Part shown: positions 27,858-38,828 of the stretch, in pieces
How positions within the stretch are numbered: position 1 is the first letter of the stretch
Layout: each line of letters opens with the position of its first letter
The notes under the pieces: model-generated
What the model was told of the DNA's origin: nothing
What the model saw: the letters and a program-made list of their open reading frames with translations, nothing else
Databases searched by the model: none
Assembly (NCBI GenBank): GCA_033002965.1
Contig: JAURVB010012863.1
Coordinates: 1 to 64,000, forward strand
DNA: 64,000 bases
Direction: 5' to 3'
Source of the DNA: Piper betle
Lineage: Eukaryota; Streptophyta; Magnoliopsida; Piperales; Piperaceae
Translations under genes and position numbers: made by a program

Positions 27858-28342
27858 TGTAACACCCAAAAAATAACTCCGGTATTTTGTCTCGAAATCA
27901 ATCTTAGATATTATTAAATAAAGGTAATATTTATAGATTTATTTCCATAAGTTTTATGGAATGACTTATCACATTTTGAGTGTGTATGTATTCATAATTT
28001 ATGACTTTTCGTATCTACAAGTGGGTATGGAAGTGATTTTTGACAACCTACGTAATGTGGGTATGGAAGTAATTAGGTTATGAAAATGAGAAAGTAAAAT
28101 TAATTATGTTATGATTATGTATGTATTTATGATTGCTGTTGATTGTTGAGTGGTTATGATTAAGTATGTATTTATGATTGTTGTTAATTGTTGAGTGGTT
28201 ATATTTATGTATATATTTATGATTGTTGTTGATTGTTGAATGGTTATGATTATTCTTTTAAATTTTATTCCGCTAAGTTGTACGTTAGTAGTTAAATTTT
28301 GTTTTCAGTCTTTTATTAGACTAAGATTTTTAGGATGTTACA
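27858..28342 (+). mobile_element. Solo LTR with 5-bp target duplication
   Basis: The sequence runs from TGTAACACCC to GGATGTTACA (485 bp), with the TG…CA ends and inverted termini of an LTR. It is flanked on both sides by CACAC (27853-27857 and 28343-28347), the 5-bp duplication expected from integrase. The duplicate is low in complexity, so chance is possible. Inside is a 45-bp tandem repeat, three copies from 28108 to 28242 (GTTATGATTA…TTGTTGAGTG). The orientation is a guess. Confidence 0.75.
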
Positions 28343-28347
28343 CACAC

Positions 28348-30167
28348 AACACAGGCAGTCAACACAGAACACAACATATGCACACAATGTTTCATTAATT
28401 TTGTTTAGGCCTTAGTTGAGGTAATTTTAGTACAGTAAATTTATGATATTAAGATCACAACATGCTTAATAGATGATAGATACATCATGAAATTAAAATC
28501 ATGTGAAGGTGTAAAAATTGGAGAAATGGGCAATCAGGTCACTAGAACCTTGAAAGCTGCCACCTTTTGTTCAATTTTGGACATTTTCATGATTATCCAT
28601 GCCAAATCAGTCGACATGCTCAACATATAACTTGTACATATATATTGTGTGAAAACAAACAGACCAAGATCATATAAATCTAACAACTAAAATATGAGTT
28701 ATGAATTTTATGATCAACTAGTGCAGATCTCGACACACAGATGATACAAAAATCACAACTATTTATCTACACATGAGAATGACATGAAACCATATCTCAA
28801 ACTACTTTAAGAGGCATATCTACAAGGTAAAAATGCAAACAAAAATATCCATACATGAAACAACAACCCAAACAAGAATCTTCAACCAAAACCGGGGAAA
28901 GAACATACCTTTAAAGGTTCAAGGTGAGGTCACTTGGAGTTTTCCCACTCCAAGTCCTTCAACTCTTGAAAGAAGAACATCTTGGAAGATCAAGGAAGTA
29001 TAGAGAGAGCTCAAAGAATGGTGAAGAAGGTTGGGAGAAGGAGAGGGACGTTGAGGGTGAGTGGAGTGGTTGTGTTGGAGTGGAAAGGTGAGGATGAGGG
29101 TGGGGTTTTATAAAAAAAGAGGGTAGTTGGTTTGGTAATGTCATAGGCATGGGTTCCACACCTAAAGAGGTGTGTTGAGATTTAAATTTTAAAAAGAAAA
29201 AGGGGAAAATAATTTGGTGGCTTATAAAGTAAATAAATAATATAACATGGAAAAATTTCTCAAAATAAGGCAAGTCACGGGTGTGAGGGCGTTTGACAGC
29301 ACCTTGGCGTCTATGGTCTGAACTTGAGTATCAAATTCAAACTTTGTTTGGGTGTGAGGGCGTTGGCACAACGCCTTTCATGTCCGGTCCTCATTTACAT
29401 CATTTTAGGTTTTTTTTTCCACCGAAAACACCCGAAACAAACACGACCACAACGCACGAAAAGTGACTAGACATGCGGGACTTAGTCCTACGGTCTAACT
29501 AGATTCAACTTGACCGAACCAAACATAAAAATGTCATGCACATAGCGTTTGATAGGGCAATTCATACATACTTATATACCATACATAAATACACGGCAAA
29601 AGGGCTGAACATGCAACTTGATTCAGGGTTACGATCGAACCGAAACTAAAACTAACAGACAAAAAGCCAGGGATTTACAAACTGGCTGAAAAATGGCCAG
29701 AAAGTGGGCATATCGCTGTCGAGAGTGACGATGTCACTAGTAGTGATCACAGATACAATGAGGGTCGGGCTTGTCTCAAATTTCCGGCCTCGGCAAGGGG
29801 AAGTTGTCTAGGTAGTAGACTTGCCTGCCCCAAAAACAGTTCAAAAAGTGGTGGCGGCGTGAAAAATTGACAAACAAAACGCTTATTCCAGTGGCTAACG
29901 TGGCGACGCCATAGCCAAAGCTAGCCTGGGGCAATAGTACGCCGTGACATGTTCATGATGGTGCCGATCCGATGGCGAGAGGCTGGTCGGAGTCTCATCG
30001 GCGGCAGCCCAAAGTGGCAGGGGTGCTAGGGTAAAAATCGTTGAAATTGTACGAGAAATCCCAAGAAAATAGGAGGTGATGCTATGGCTGACGTGGACGG
30101 TCCAGATCTTGCCATGTTACACAATCAAGATATGTAGCTAACTGCAGGCCTAGTGGGCCCACCTATA

Positions 30168-30216
<49 letters not shown>

Positions 30217-30650
30217 CATACATATTTCAAAAGTCAAAATTGACTTAAAGCCTAATGAGGACTCTACGAGCTAAAATCGAAGAAAGAAAGCTAAATATGC
30301 CTCGAAACCCTAAATTTAAGTAGGTGGGATATGATGTTTAAATCAAACTTGATAGACTAAAATCCCTAAAATGAATATAATAGAGATCCCCTAAAAAAGT
30401 ACAAACAGAATCTAAACACTGTGGAGACCTAGATCTAGCCCTAAAATTCTTAGCTAACACAACCAAGAACCGGTATATCTTCCGTATATGATGATAACTT
30501 ATGCTCTACTACAGCAGTACTGAATCTATCAATTGTATATCAGACATATTGTGCCTCCATAACATATTCATATGGTCATTTGAGATCTATACTCACAGTA
30601 TGAAAGTTGGAGCGATTTAAGACCGGCCTGAATTAGATAAGACAACAAGT
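28348..30650 (-). mobile_element. Probable retrotransposon remnant with minus-strand promoter
   Basis: On the minus strand a TATAAAACCCC box (about 29113-29103) is followed by a C/A/T-rich leader (CACCCTCATCCTCACC…). An AAGTGACCTCACC…AAAGGTATG splice-donor-like segment follows near 28905. This layout is common in LTR leaders. The motif GGGTGTGAGGGCGTT occurs twice (about 29279 and 29350). An (AT)n tract lies at about 30167-30206 and is followed by a short AC tract. No gag or pol domain was seen and the borders are not defined. Confidence 0.35.
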
Positions 30651-31088
30651 GGGTAAAACCCTAACCTGAAACTAAGGTTTTACATTATGTCTGATTTTCT
30701 TACTATCAGACAATGTTAAAAACATTTTCTCTTTTTATGATAAAAAATTTTTTATGTGTAAAAAAAGCTCCTTATTAATTTTAGTTATTTCAAATGAGTT
30801 ATTAAAAGTAATAATTAGCTTTTTATTAGATATCGTAGAAATAACCAATTAATATAGCAGGGATTATTAATTTAACATCATTAAACTTTATTTTATTTTA
30901 TTAAAAATAAAATAAAATAAAACCAAATTCCTAAACAATCCACCCGTTAAGACCATCGCCTAAAGCCCGCATACCCGCCTGAGGGGGAAGCAAAGAAATT
31001 GGCACCAAACGTCCGAGGATTGAAGAAGATCGGCGAGGGCACATTTGGGGGAAAATCGAATAGAGGGCGGTGAATTCGATCGGAGGAG
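30651..31088 (+). other. Upstream region of ATP synthase epsilon gene
   Basis: AT-rich to about 30925, with an AAAATAAAATAAAATAAAACC run, then GC-rich from about 30940. The GC-rich part probably holds the 5' leader of the gene starting at 31089. No TATA box stands out. Confidence 0.45.
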
Positions 31089-32347
31089 ATGGCGTCGGCG
31101 GCGGGATCGGGCGGAGCGGCGCCGTTCTGGAGGGCGGCTGGGATGACGTACATAACCTACTCCAACATATGCGCCTCCCTAGTCCGGAACGTGCTCAAGG
31201 AGCCCCACAAGGCCGAGGCCATCAACCGGGAGAAGGTTCACTTCGTCGTCTCCAAGTGGATCAATGGGAAACCCGAGAAGCCCAGTAATCGATTCCCATC
31301 TCTTCCTTCTTCTCTTTTCATCTCTTTTTCCGGATTGTTGTCGTGTTGGTGGTGTTTTGGTTGATGTTCAGTTGAAATGGGGGTCATGAATTTGTGTTTT
31401 CCTTTTTATGAAATTGTTTGGGACCTAGTTGTGGATTAGGGGGATTGGGGGAAATGTTAGGAAGTGAACTGCGGATTTATGGGATAGAGATATGCTGGTG
31501 TTGCGCAGCGTTTGACAAGATAGCAATAATGTTCCTTTTGTTCGATTTTTTGTTTTTTCAAATACTAAGGATGGTGAAGGGGCGGTTGTTTATAGATTCC
31601 AATTCATGCTGAGCAGTCAAATGTGACATTGCGGTGAATGAATTGAACAAGTTCAATTTCCTCTTTGCTCCTTTTGAATCAAAGGTAAAAACATTTTATA
31701 CGTTGTTCGCATTTGTGAGGACCAAAATCTTGGGAAATAAGTTTAAATGAGGTGTTAAATAAATATTGAGGCATCTCACATGGCAAAAAGAAAGAAAAAA
31801 GAAAGAAAAAGGAAGAAAAAAAAACAATTTTAACAAAAAAGATGCACACTTTTGATTGGATACTGTGATAGCATGGTTTGAAGATGTTAGAATTGGAGTT
31901 CTTTAAACTGGGATGCATGAGATGTCCGATATCCTTATTGCTTCACGTTGTTGAAAGAAATGGTGTGGAAAAGATTCAGTTAAATTGTGTAGTACAGAAT
32001 GATTTTTTGCCGACTATATTTTTGCTGGCGTAGTAGTTCTTTAAATCCTTTTTAACATGTGTTTTTTATTGCAATTTTGAGAAGCTTTATGTTTTGATCA
32101 AATGTTTCTTGTTGTCACTTGTTATCTTGTTGCTTGTGAAGGCTAACAGCGTAAACTTATGCATGAATGGTTTTGGAGAAAGAAATTTTTGTGTCATTTC
32201 TATGAAATTAGTTTATACTTGATTGGCTTGGGTCGATGGTTGTTAGATATCTTGTGTGCATAGTCTAATTTATGGTTGTTCACTTGTTGATCGTATATGT
32301 TCTACTTTCATGTATCAGGTGTCCGCTCGGATACGCCCGAAGATTGA
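31089..32347 (+). CDS. Mitochondrial ATP synthase subunit epsilon
   Basis: The small subunit of the central stalk of mitochondrial F1-ATPase, sitting with gamma and delta at the rotor (family knowledge). Two exons, 31089-31284 and 32319-32347, are joined by a GT-AG intron and give 74 residues against about 70 in plants. The N-terminal Ala/Gly-rich stretch (residues 2-11) is followed by [20 protein letters not shown] (12-31), [16 protein letters not shown] and [11 protein letters not shown]. The second exon supplies only VRSDTPED before TGA. Plant family members have this same tail. The protein keeps its own start and has no long presequence, as is usual for this subunit. Reading through the intron from exon 1 gives a false 91-codon frame. 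Confidence 0.94.
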
Positions 32348-32455
32348 TTGAAGCTGCTCTTTCAGGAGGCATTTGGTGGAGTATGGCCCTTCTGCAAATG
32401 TGTTCTCTTTGAAGCTCTCGCTTGTCTTTGGACTGCACAAATGTATGTGCAACAA

Positions 32456-32461
32456 AATAAA
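32456..32461 (+). terminator. Polyadenylation signal AATAAA
   Basis: AATAAA lies 109 bases after the stop codon of the ATP synthase epsilon gene, in a suitable AT-rich context. Confidence 0.6.
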
Positions 32462-33162
32462 TTGAACGACTCCATTTTGTTCGTGTTTTTGTGATATGAT
32501 TTGCACATTACAATTAGTGTTTTTCTGAGGTTGACACTCTGTGTTTATGAACGAAGTTACTGCGAGTTAAGCTATTGAGATTGCCTCATTGGAGAAAGCT
32601 TGCTTTCCCTCGAGGCGATGGGCTTGGCGTCGTAAATGTTTGTTGGATCTTTCTTGCAGACAACAACACTACCTGGCTTTTCTTCCACTTATTGACTAGT
32701 AGTAGTGGACTGAACAAGAGCCCGACTATTTTTGGCCCTGCAAACGCAGTAGTCCCCCTGAATACCTAAATCGTCTTATGAATTTTATTAGGATCTCTAT
32801 CGATAAATAGATGTAGGTTTTATCCTTGTATAAATATTCAATGGCTGGTTTAGTTCTATTCGGAACTAATTCAATTAAATACAAATTTAACTCTTTAACA
32901 TTCAACACCGCTAGAATTTGGCTTACAAAAATATGACTTTGGAATTGAAGCAAAAACTTGGAACTAAGAAGCTTGGAACTAAATTAGTTTGAAAATAATA
33001 AATGATGTTACTTACATCGAGATAAATTGGCACTTCTTATCTACCTTTTTCTTTGAAAGCGGAGGCATTTTTTAGTACGACCTTAATTATAAATTTTAAT
33101 TAATAAATTATCTTGAAAAATAATAGAAAATATTTTAATAATAATAAATTTTTTAACAAATA
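32462..33162. other. Intergenic, no gene seen
   Basis: The sequence becomes increasingly AT-rich towards the hAT-like element at 33171. Short frames only; none is recognised. Confidence 0.4.
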
Positions 33163-33170
33163 ATAATCAC

Positions 33171-35308
33171 TAAGGCTGTTGATTAAGCAATCCAGTTCGT
33201 AAGTATTTGGCATTTGACTCGGTTTGACTCGACTCGAAACTCAATATTTAAATGCTTGAACTCGTACTCAAGTCGAGCTCAAATTCTTCGAGCTGAATTT
33301 TAGTAAAGCAGTGTTCGGACTCGACTCAGTTATAAGTCAAAATCGACTCATATCTCAATTCGAACTCAACTCGATAAAATAATATAATAATATAGTATTT
33401 ATATATTTATATATATATACTAATAAAGTTTAAGTGTAACTAGTTATATTTATTTATACACAATATAATAACAAAGTAGTGAGATAACTTAAATGGTAGG
33501 TATTCAAGTTGAAAACTAGGAGGCATAGTGGCAAACATTGGAATTGGAATCGGATCGAATCGATCTAAATCAGTCAGGAATCGGTTTAATTAAATCGGTT
33601 CGAATTGGTCCAAATTAGTCATATAAAAAATTTGACAACTCATCAGCATAAATACATAAAATACATAATTACAAAATTTCTCAAGACAAATACACAACTT
33701 TATAGTTTAATACAAGTACAAAAAAACGTCGCTATTTATTGTCACAAGACTATAATTTCATAAGTGTAACATTTGATGAGTGAAGTGGGGTGTCATATTC
33801 TCAACCAATATCCATCTTCCCTATAACAAATCTGGCAATGATAAAAAATACAGTAACAACTAAATTTAAAATCTAAGTGAGTGCTAAAATGGTAGGATAG
33901 CGTGAGATCATAAATTAAATTAAACAACCATCAAGTAGGCCAGCGACAACATCAAATCATATATCAGAACAAACAACAAATCTATACAACATAGAACAGA
34001 AACAACAACTAAATTCAAAATCATATATCAGAACAAACAAGTCTGCACAATGATGATACAAAATTAATTGAAGTAAACAATCATCAGTGAGCCAATGACG
34101 ATACAAAATTATAAACTAGAACAACTACCAAATGTGTACAATGTCAAATTTGTTCCAACAGCGACATTGATAATTGAGATCATAAATTATAGTAATCAAC
34201 CTTCAACAAATCTGCAAAAATCAATAGTGACATTGTCTAGTTACAATGCCAAAGACTAGCAAAAATCATACCCTACATCAAACAAAAAATTTACACACTC
34301 ATGATACCATATCAAAATTTACAGCAAAAATCATACCATATCAAAAAGAAATGAGCACTAAATTCATCATCAACACCTGCATCAACAAACAGCAGCTAGA
34401 ACAAACTCCAAATTTGCACAGCATAAAATTTGTACCAAATTAGAACAAACAGAAATGGCAAGCATGAAAATTTATTAAAAAAAATTGAAACTTTACAAAC
34501 AGAGGCCGGAGGGAAGGGGAGGCAGCAAACCAACAGAGGGAGGGCAGAGGCAAGGGGTAGCGGCAGAAGGAGGGGCAGAGGCAAGGGGGGCACACGGGGT
34601 CGATGGGAAGTGGCGGCAGCAGACTGCCGGAGGGAAGGGGCGGCGACAGACTACCGGACGGAAGTAGCGACAGATGGGCAAATGCAAGGGGTGGCAGCGG
34701 AGGGAGGGGAGAGGTCGGCGGTGGCAGACGGGTAGAGGGAGGGATCGGCGGCGGCAGAGGGAGGGGCGAGGAGGTAGATTTTAGGTTTTTAAAATTTTGA
34801 TTCCACTTTTACCTATGCATAAATAATTTATTTAATATCATACTTCGGGTATTTTCGTCATATACCCATATAAACCGATTTGTCCCAATTTACCCTGATC
34901 CCAAATCGGCCGTGAATCGGCCTATTTGTTGACCGTTTTATAAAAACCTGATTCGACACCCGTTTCAGATCGGATTGCTTCCGATCCAATTTAAATTGGC
35001 AGATTCTGAGTGGAATCGGCCGATTTCTTTATTTATGTCTTGAGGTCATGGGTTCAATCTACACTAACTTCATTTATTTAAGTGAGTTACTTTCTATTTT
35101 ATAATCAATCCGATTTTGAGCTCATGAATGAGTTAGGTTCGAGCTTGTCAAAATTAAATAATATAAGTGTATTCGAGCTCGCGTTGAGCTCGAACAACAT
35201 AAAAATATTCGAGTCGAGCTCAAGCATACATGTTCAAAGCTTATTTGATCTCGAGTCAAGTTCGAATACAAGTTGAGCCCGACTCGCTTGTCTCGTTTAA
35301 CAGCCCTA
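33171..35308. mobile_element. Non-autonomous hAT-like element with 8-bp target duplication
   Basis: Left end TAAGGCTGTTGATTAAGC and right end (inverted) TAGGGCTGTTAAACG form short imperfect TIRs. Flanks are ATAATCAC (33163-33170) and ATAATCAT (35309-35316), 7 of 8 identical, the duplication size of hAT transposases. Sub-terminal regions at both ends are packed with GACTCGA/TCGAGCT motifs. No transposase frame was seen. The interior (about 33535-35030) looks like a second nested repeat: ATCGG-rich ends, degenerate repeats of ACAAC/ATATCAGAACAAAC at about 33920-34430, and a G/A-rich segment at about 34500-34780. Confidence 0.72.
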
Positions 35309-35661
35309 ATAATCATTGATTATAAGATTTTTTTGACCAATTAAATTATGATAAAATTTATAATAAAACGTTCTTTTTTGATAGTTACTGCAAATAGAAA
35401 AATATATAATTTACATAAATAAATATTTCAGACTTTTATGCCATCATTCACATTTATTTCATTTTTTTAAATGTGATAAATATTTATTTTTATTTTTCTT
35501 CAAAAAGGTATTTAATAATAATAAGTTTATATTAATATTGTTTAATAAATCAACTTATAACAATGCCCCCAGTTCGCGGGAATCTTGACTAGTCTTACCG
35601 TGAAATGGCGCCCTAACCACAAACCAACGGTTTGGAAAATAACCCGGCACCGGCGCCGGCC
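35309..35661 (+). other. Upstream region of the TrmO-like gene
   Basis: AT-rich to about 35560, turning GC-rich over the last 100 bases (CCCGGCACCGGCGCCGGCC directly before the ATG). No TATA box was singled out. Confidence 0.4.
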
Positions 35662-38600
35662 ATGGCGGCGGTCGATAATTCGAAATGGCTGCGGCCGTCT
35701 CTCGCCTTGGCGTTGGCCGCGATTTCTGCGACGGCAGCCTTCTCCGGTCTGTAAATAATCCACAATTTTCCTTTTTTCAATCTCATTCCTTGGTGCGCAA
35801 ACAAATCTGTTTATTGACGCCGTTATTTGTCTGGGCAAAACACAAATCAGTGTATGTTCTTCGCAAGAAATCGAAGCTTCTCACGTTGAGGATCCGCGAG
35901 CTGGAGCGCTCGCTCAAGGGGTTGGCCGAAAAGTGTGCTGCCGAGAGGAATGGCAGAATCAGAGCTCAACAAGTGAGTTCTTGCGTGATGTTGATTAACG
36001 ATAATGCCTTGTTTAAGTTGTAATAATTGTGGATTGGTTGTTTTAGAGCTGAGAAATCTTGATTTATTGTATAGAAACACTCTTAACTTGTTTGTTGCTG
36101 TTTAAGATATGTATGTATCCTTCTAAGGTCCTCCGACTAGTTGCAGTGATGTATGGAAGTTGTGGTGTTTTAGGATTTGAGGAAAGCAATGGCGGGGTCA
36201 GGGAAGAATTTGGAGGAAGCAGACTCTCATGTATATCCCATGGCACCCATTGCAACTGTTCAGTCTTGTTTTTCCACCCGGTAATTTTATGTGCTTCCTA
36301 TTTATTTCCAACAACATAATCCTGCATTATGAATATCAGTAATGAACAAGTTATTACTGGATGTGAGTATAAGGCGGTTCATTTTTCGTTAGGTTATGTA
36401 TTAGTTCTTTCAAACTATGAGAATTCCATCACATAAAATTTGGTTTTTTCACGGCTCTTAGTTTCTTCATCTCTTTATGCAGGAATGGCACTCCAAGACA
36501 GCCTTTACTTGTGCCTCTTGCTAGGGCATGCGTGAGGCTCAACCCTGCCCGGGCTCCACCCGAGGCACTTGAAGGCCTGGCAGATTATTCCCACTGCTGG
36601 CTACTCTACGTTTTTCATCTAAACACTGATCTGGAGAAGTTGTGGAGGGAACCCTCAAGATCAAAGTTTAAGGCCAAGGTTTTGATTATATTATTAATTG
36701 TAGTCTAAGTCGATAACAAAATGTATACAATAATTTATGACAATGAAGGTTACATAATCAATAAATTTTTCTATCATTTGCTTTTGACAGGTACGAGTTC
36801 CTCGTTTGAGAGGTGGCAGAGTTGGAGCTCTTGCTACAAGGTCTCCCCATAGACCATGCCCTATTGGCCTGACTGTTGCTAAAGTAAAGTTTTTTCTGTT
36901 TTCAATTCCTTATCACATGTGTCAGCTAATAGTGTCTCATAACAGGAGGTTCACCAATTATGTGGCTTTAGAATCGCGTTAGTACCACCACATATTATTA
37001 TGAGCCGCCCTTTTGCAATCTGGTCTTTTGCATGACCACTTGTAATGTATCTTTTGGAAATTTCATTTACTTGGAATCATTTCCTTCTATTGTTCAATTC
37101 TTTTGGGAGCCGAAATGCAAAAAAAAATTATTGTAGGAGTAGTTTTTTAATTGAACATTTTTTTAAAAAAAAGGTCAAGTAGAAAGGAGTCAATCACAAT
37201 TTTCGTTTATCTGCATTCGTGTCCAGTGCGGACATGTTTGATTGTTAAATAACTGAGTGTCTTGCTCTTATACGTGAGGATTTTGAGTAGAAATACTTGG
37301 GCTAATTTACAGAGTTTATATCAACAGGTTGAAGCTGTTCAAGGGCACATAATTCTTCTATCTGGAGTAGATCTTGTTGCTGGCACGGTATTTATTCCAC
37401 ACATTATATTTTATTGCATGCAGGAACCAATGTCCTTTAAACATTGATAAGTTGAGAATGTAGAAAATTCTGATTTCTTGAATGAAAGTAGGATTTTATG
37501 GAGGCAGCACATGGAGGAGGAAAATAAGAAAATGAAAAAGTCGAAGAAAATGATTTAATTCAATTCCTTTGGAACTAAAATTCCTAAAAAATTTCTTTTT
37601 CCAAATCTGACGGTTGTACTTATCAAATATCTTGTTCTCAAAAATATAAGTTCTCATTAACTGCCTATTGCTATTGCGAACCCAAGTTGCATCAGAAACT
37701 ATCAAATCATTGAGAAAAATTAAGAATTGAATTGGTGCCAAATTTTACAAATAGAAGTTGTTCTGAATTTGAAGTGAAAGTATTTGATTGATCGGAATGC
37801 TTTATCTTTTATAGATTAGTATGTGACAAATCAAGATTCATGGGGTGAAGACAGTATAATATCTGGAAAATAATTGACTATTGAGCCTCTTAAGTAATCT
37901 GTTGAATTTTCTCACTGATTATTCTTGTACTGGTTTTCAATTAAATTTTCTTTCTATAATTAATGGTCACTTACGAACAATGAAACATTTTCCATCAACA
38001 GCCTGTTCTTGATATCAAACCTTATTTGCCATATTCAGACAATGTTCCAGGAGCAACAGTGCCAAAGTGGTTAATGGTATTTTTTGACTCTAAAATTGTC
38101 TTCCTTTCTTTTGTGCATACATAAGATCAGCAAAATGATTTAACATAATCAGGTAGTGGAAACCAAGCTTTGGTTCATATATTTGTCACCTTAGTCTTTT
38201 GCTGATTTTTTTATGCAAATTGTGTGCAGGAAGATGAATCATTAACCGTTGCCTCGGTCAGCTTTTCTCCAGTTTTCTTGTCCACCCTTCAGGATTGTTG
38301 GGCTGAAGCTGTAAGTCTTATGTCACTGTTTTCAATTTTCTTGTCAAAATATGTGTATGCAACTAGCTAGTTTCTTTGCACATACATTAGATGCTCCCAC
38401 TAAACCTTATATGATTGCATTTGCAAGCGAAGCCCTTGTTGACAAACTTCCCCTTCTTATCAGCAAATGAGTTCTTTATATGCTTCCCCAACGAGTTCCA
38501 AAGCTTGATCAAGCAGGTGCTTTCATGGGATATAAGATCAGTTTCTCAACGAAATCAACCTCACAATTCTCTTTCAGAGACCGAAAGGTGGGAAGAGGAT

Positions 38601-38828
38601 GATCTATGTTGCAATGGTGCAGAGTCAAAGGAAGCGTCTTCCAGTAGTGAAAATAGTTCTTTGAATGTCACTTATCACTTGATATTGGAAGGAGTAAATA
38701 TCTCCTACAGGATTGATTGTGGGTCTCATGTCATTGTGGAAGATGCCAAGCTTTCAGCTCAGGGTAGAAATAATTGTGGATCTCGCTGCAATTATACAGC
38801 ATGGAAAGATATTGTTTCAAGGAAATAA
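35662..38828 (+). CDS. TrmO-like tRNA (t6A37) N6-methyltransferase, frameshift in last exon
   Basis: TrmO methylates t6A37 of Thr-tRNA(GGU) using SAM and has a beta-barrel fold (family knowledge). Exons are 35662-35746, 35851-35972, 36174-36280, 36483-36678, 36791-36883, 37328-37387, 38002-38076, 38230-38310 and 38464-38828, all GT-AG, about 394 residues. A hydrophobic N-terminal helix (about 11-34) precedes a basic, coiled-coil-like stretch (KLLTLRIRELERSLKGL), so membrane anchoring is likely. The domain follows: MAPIATVQSCFSTRNGTPRQ, GLADYSHCWLLYVFH, RVPRLRGGRVGALATRSPHR, PCPIGLTVAKV and GTPVLDIKPYLPYSD. The last exon begins SSLYASP, then one base is missing at CCCCAA 38486-38491. The family sequence resumes as NEFQSLIKQVLSWDIRSVSQ in the next frame. 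Uncorrected, TGA follows at 38506-38508. An AG 8 bases downstream (38470-38471) would restore frame but lose SLYASP. Confidence 0.9.

Noticed and set aside
31089..31364. 91-codon version of the ATP synthase epsilon frame
   Set aside because: It reads through a GT-AG intron. The spliced product has the conserved RSDTPE tail.
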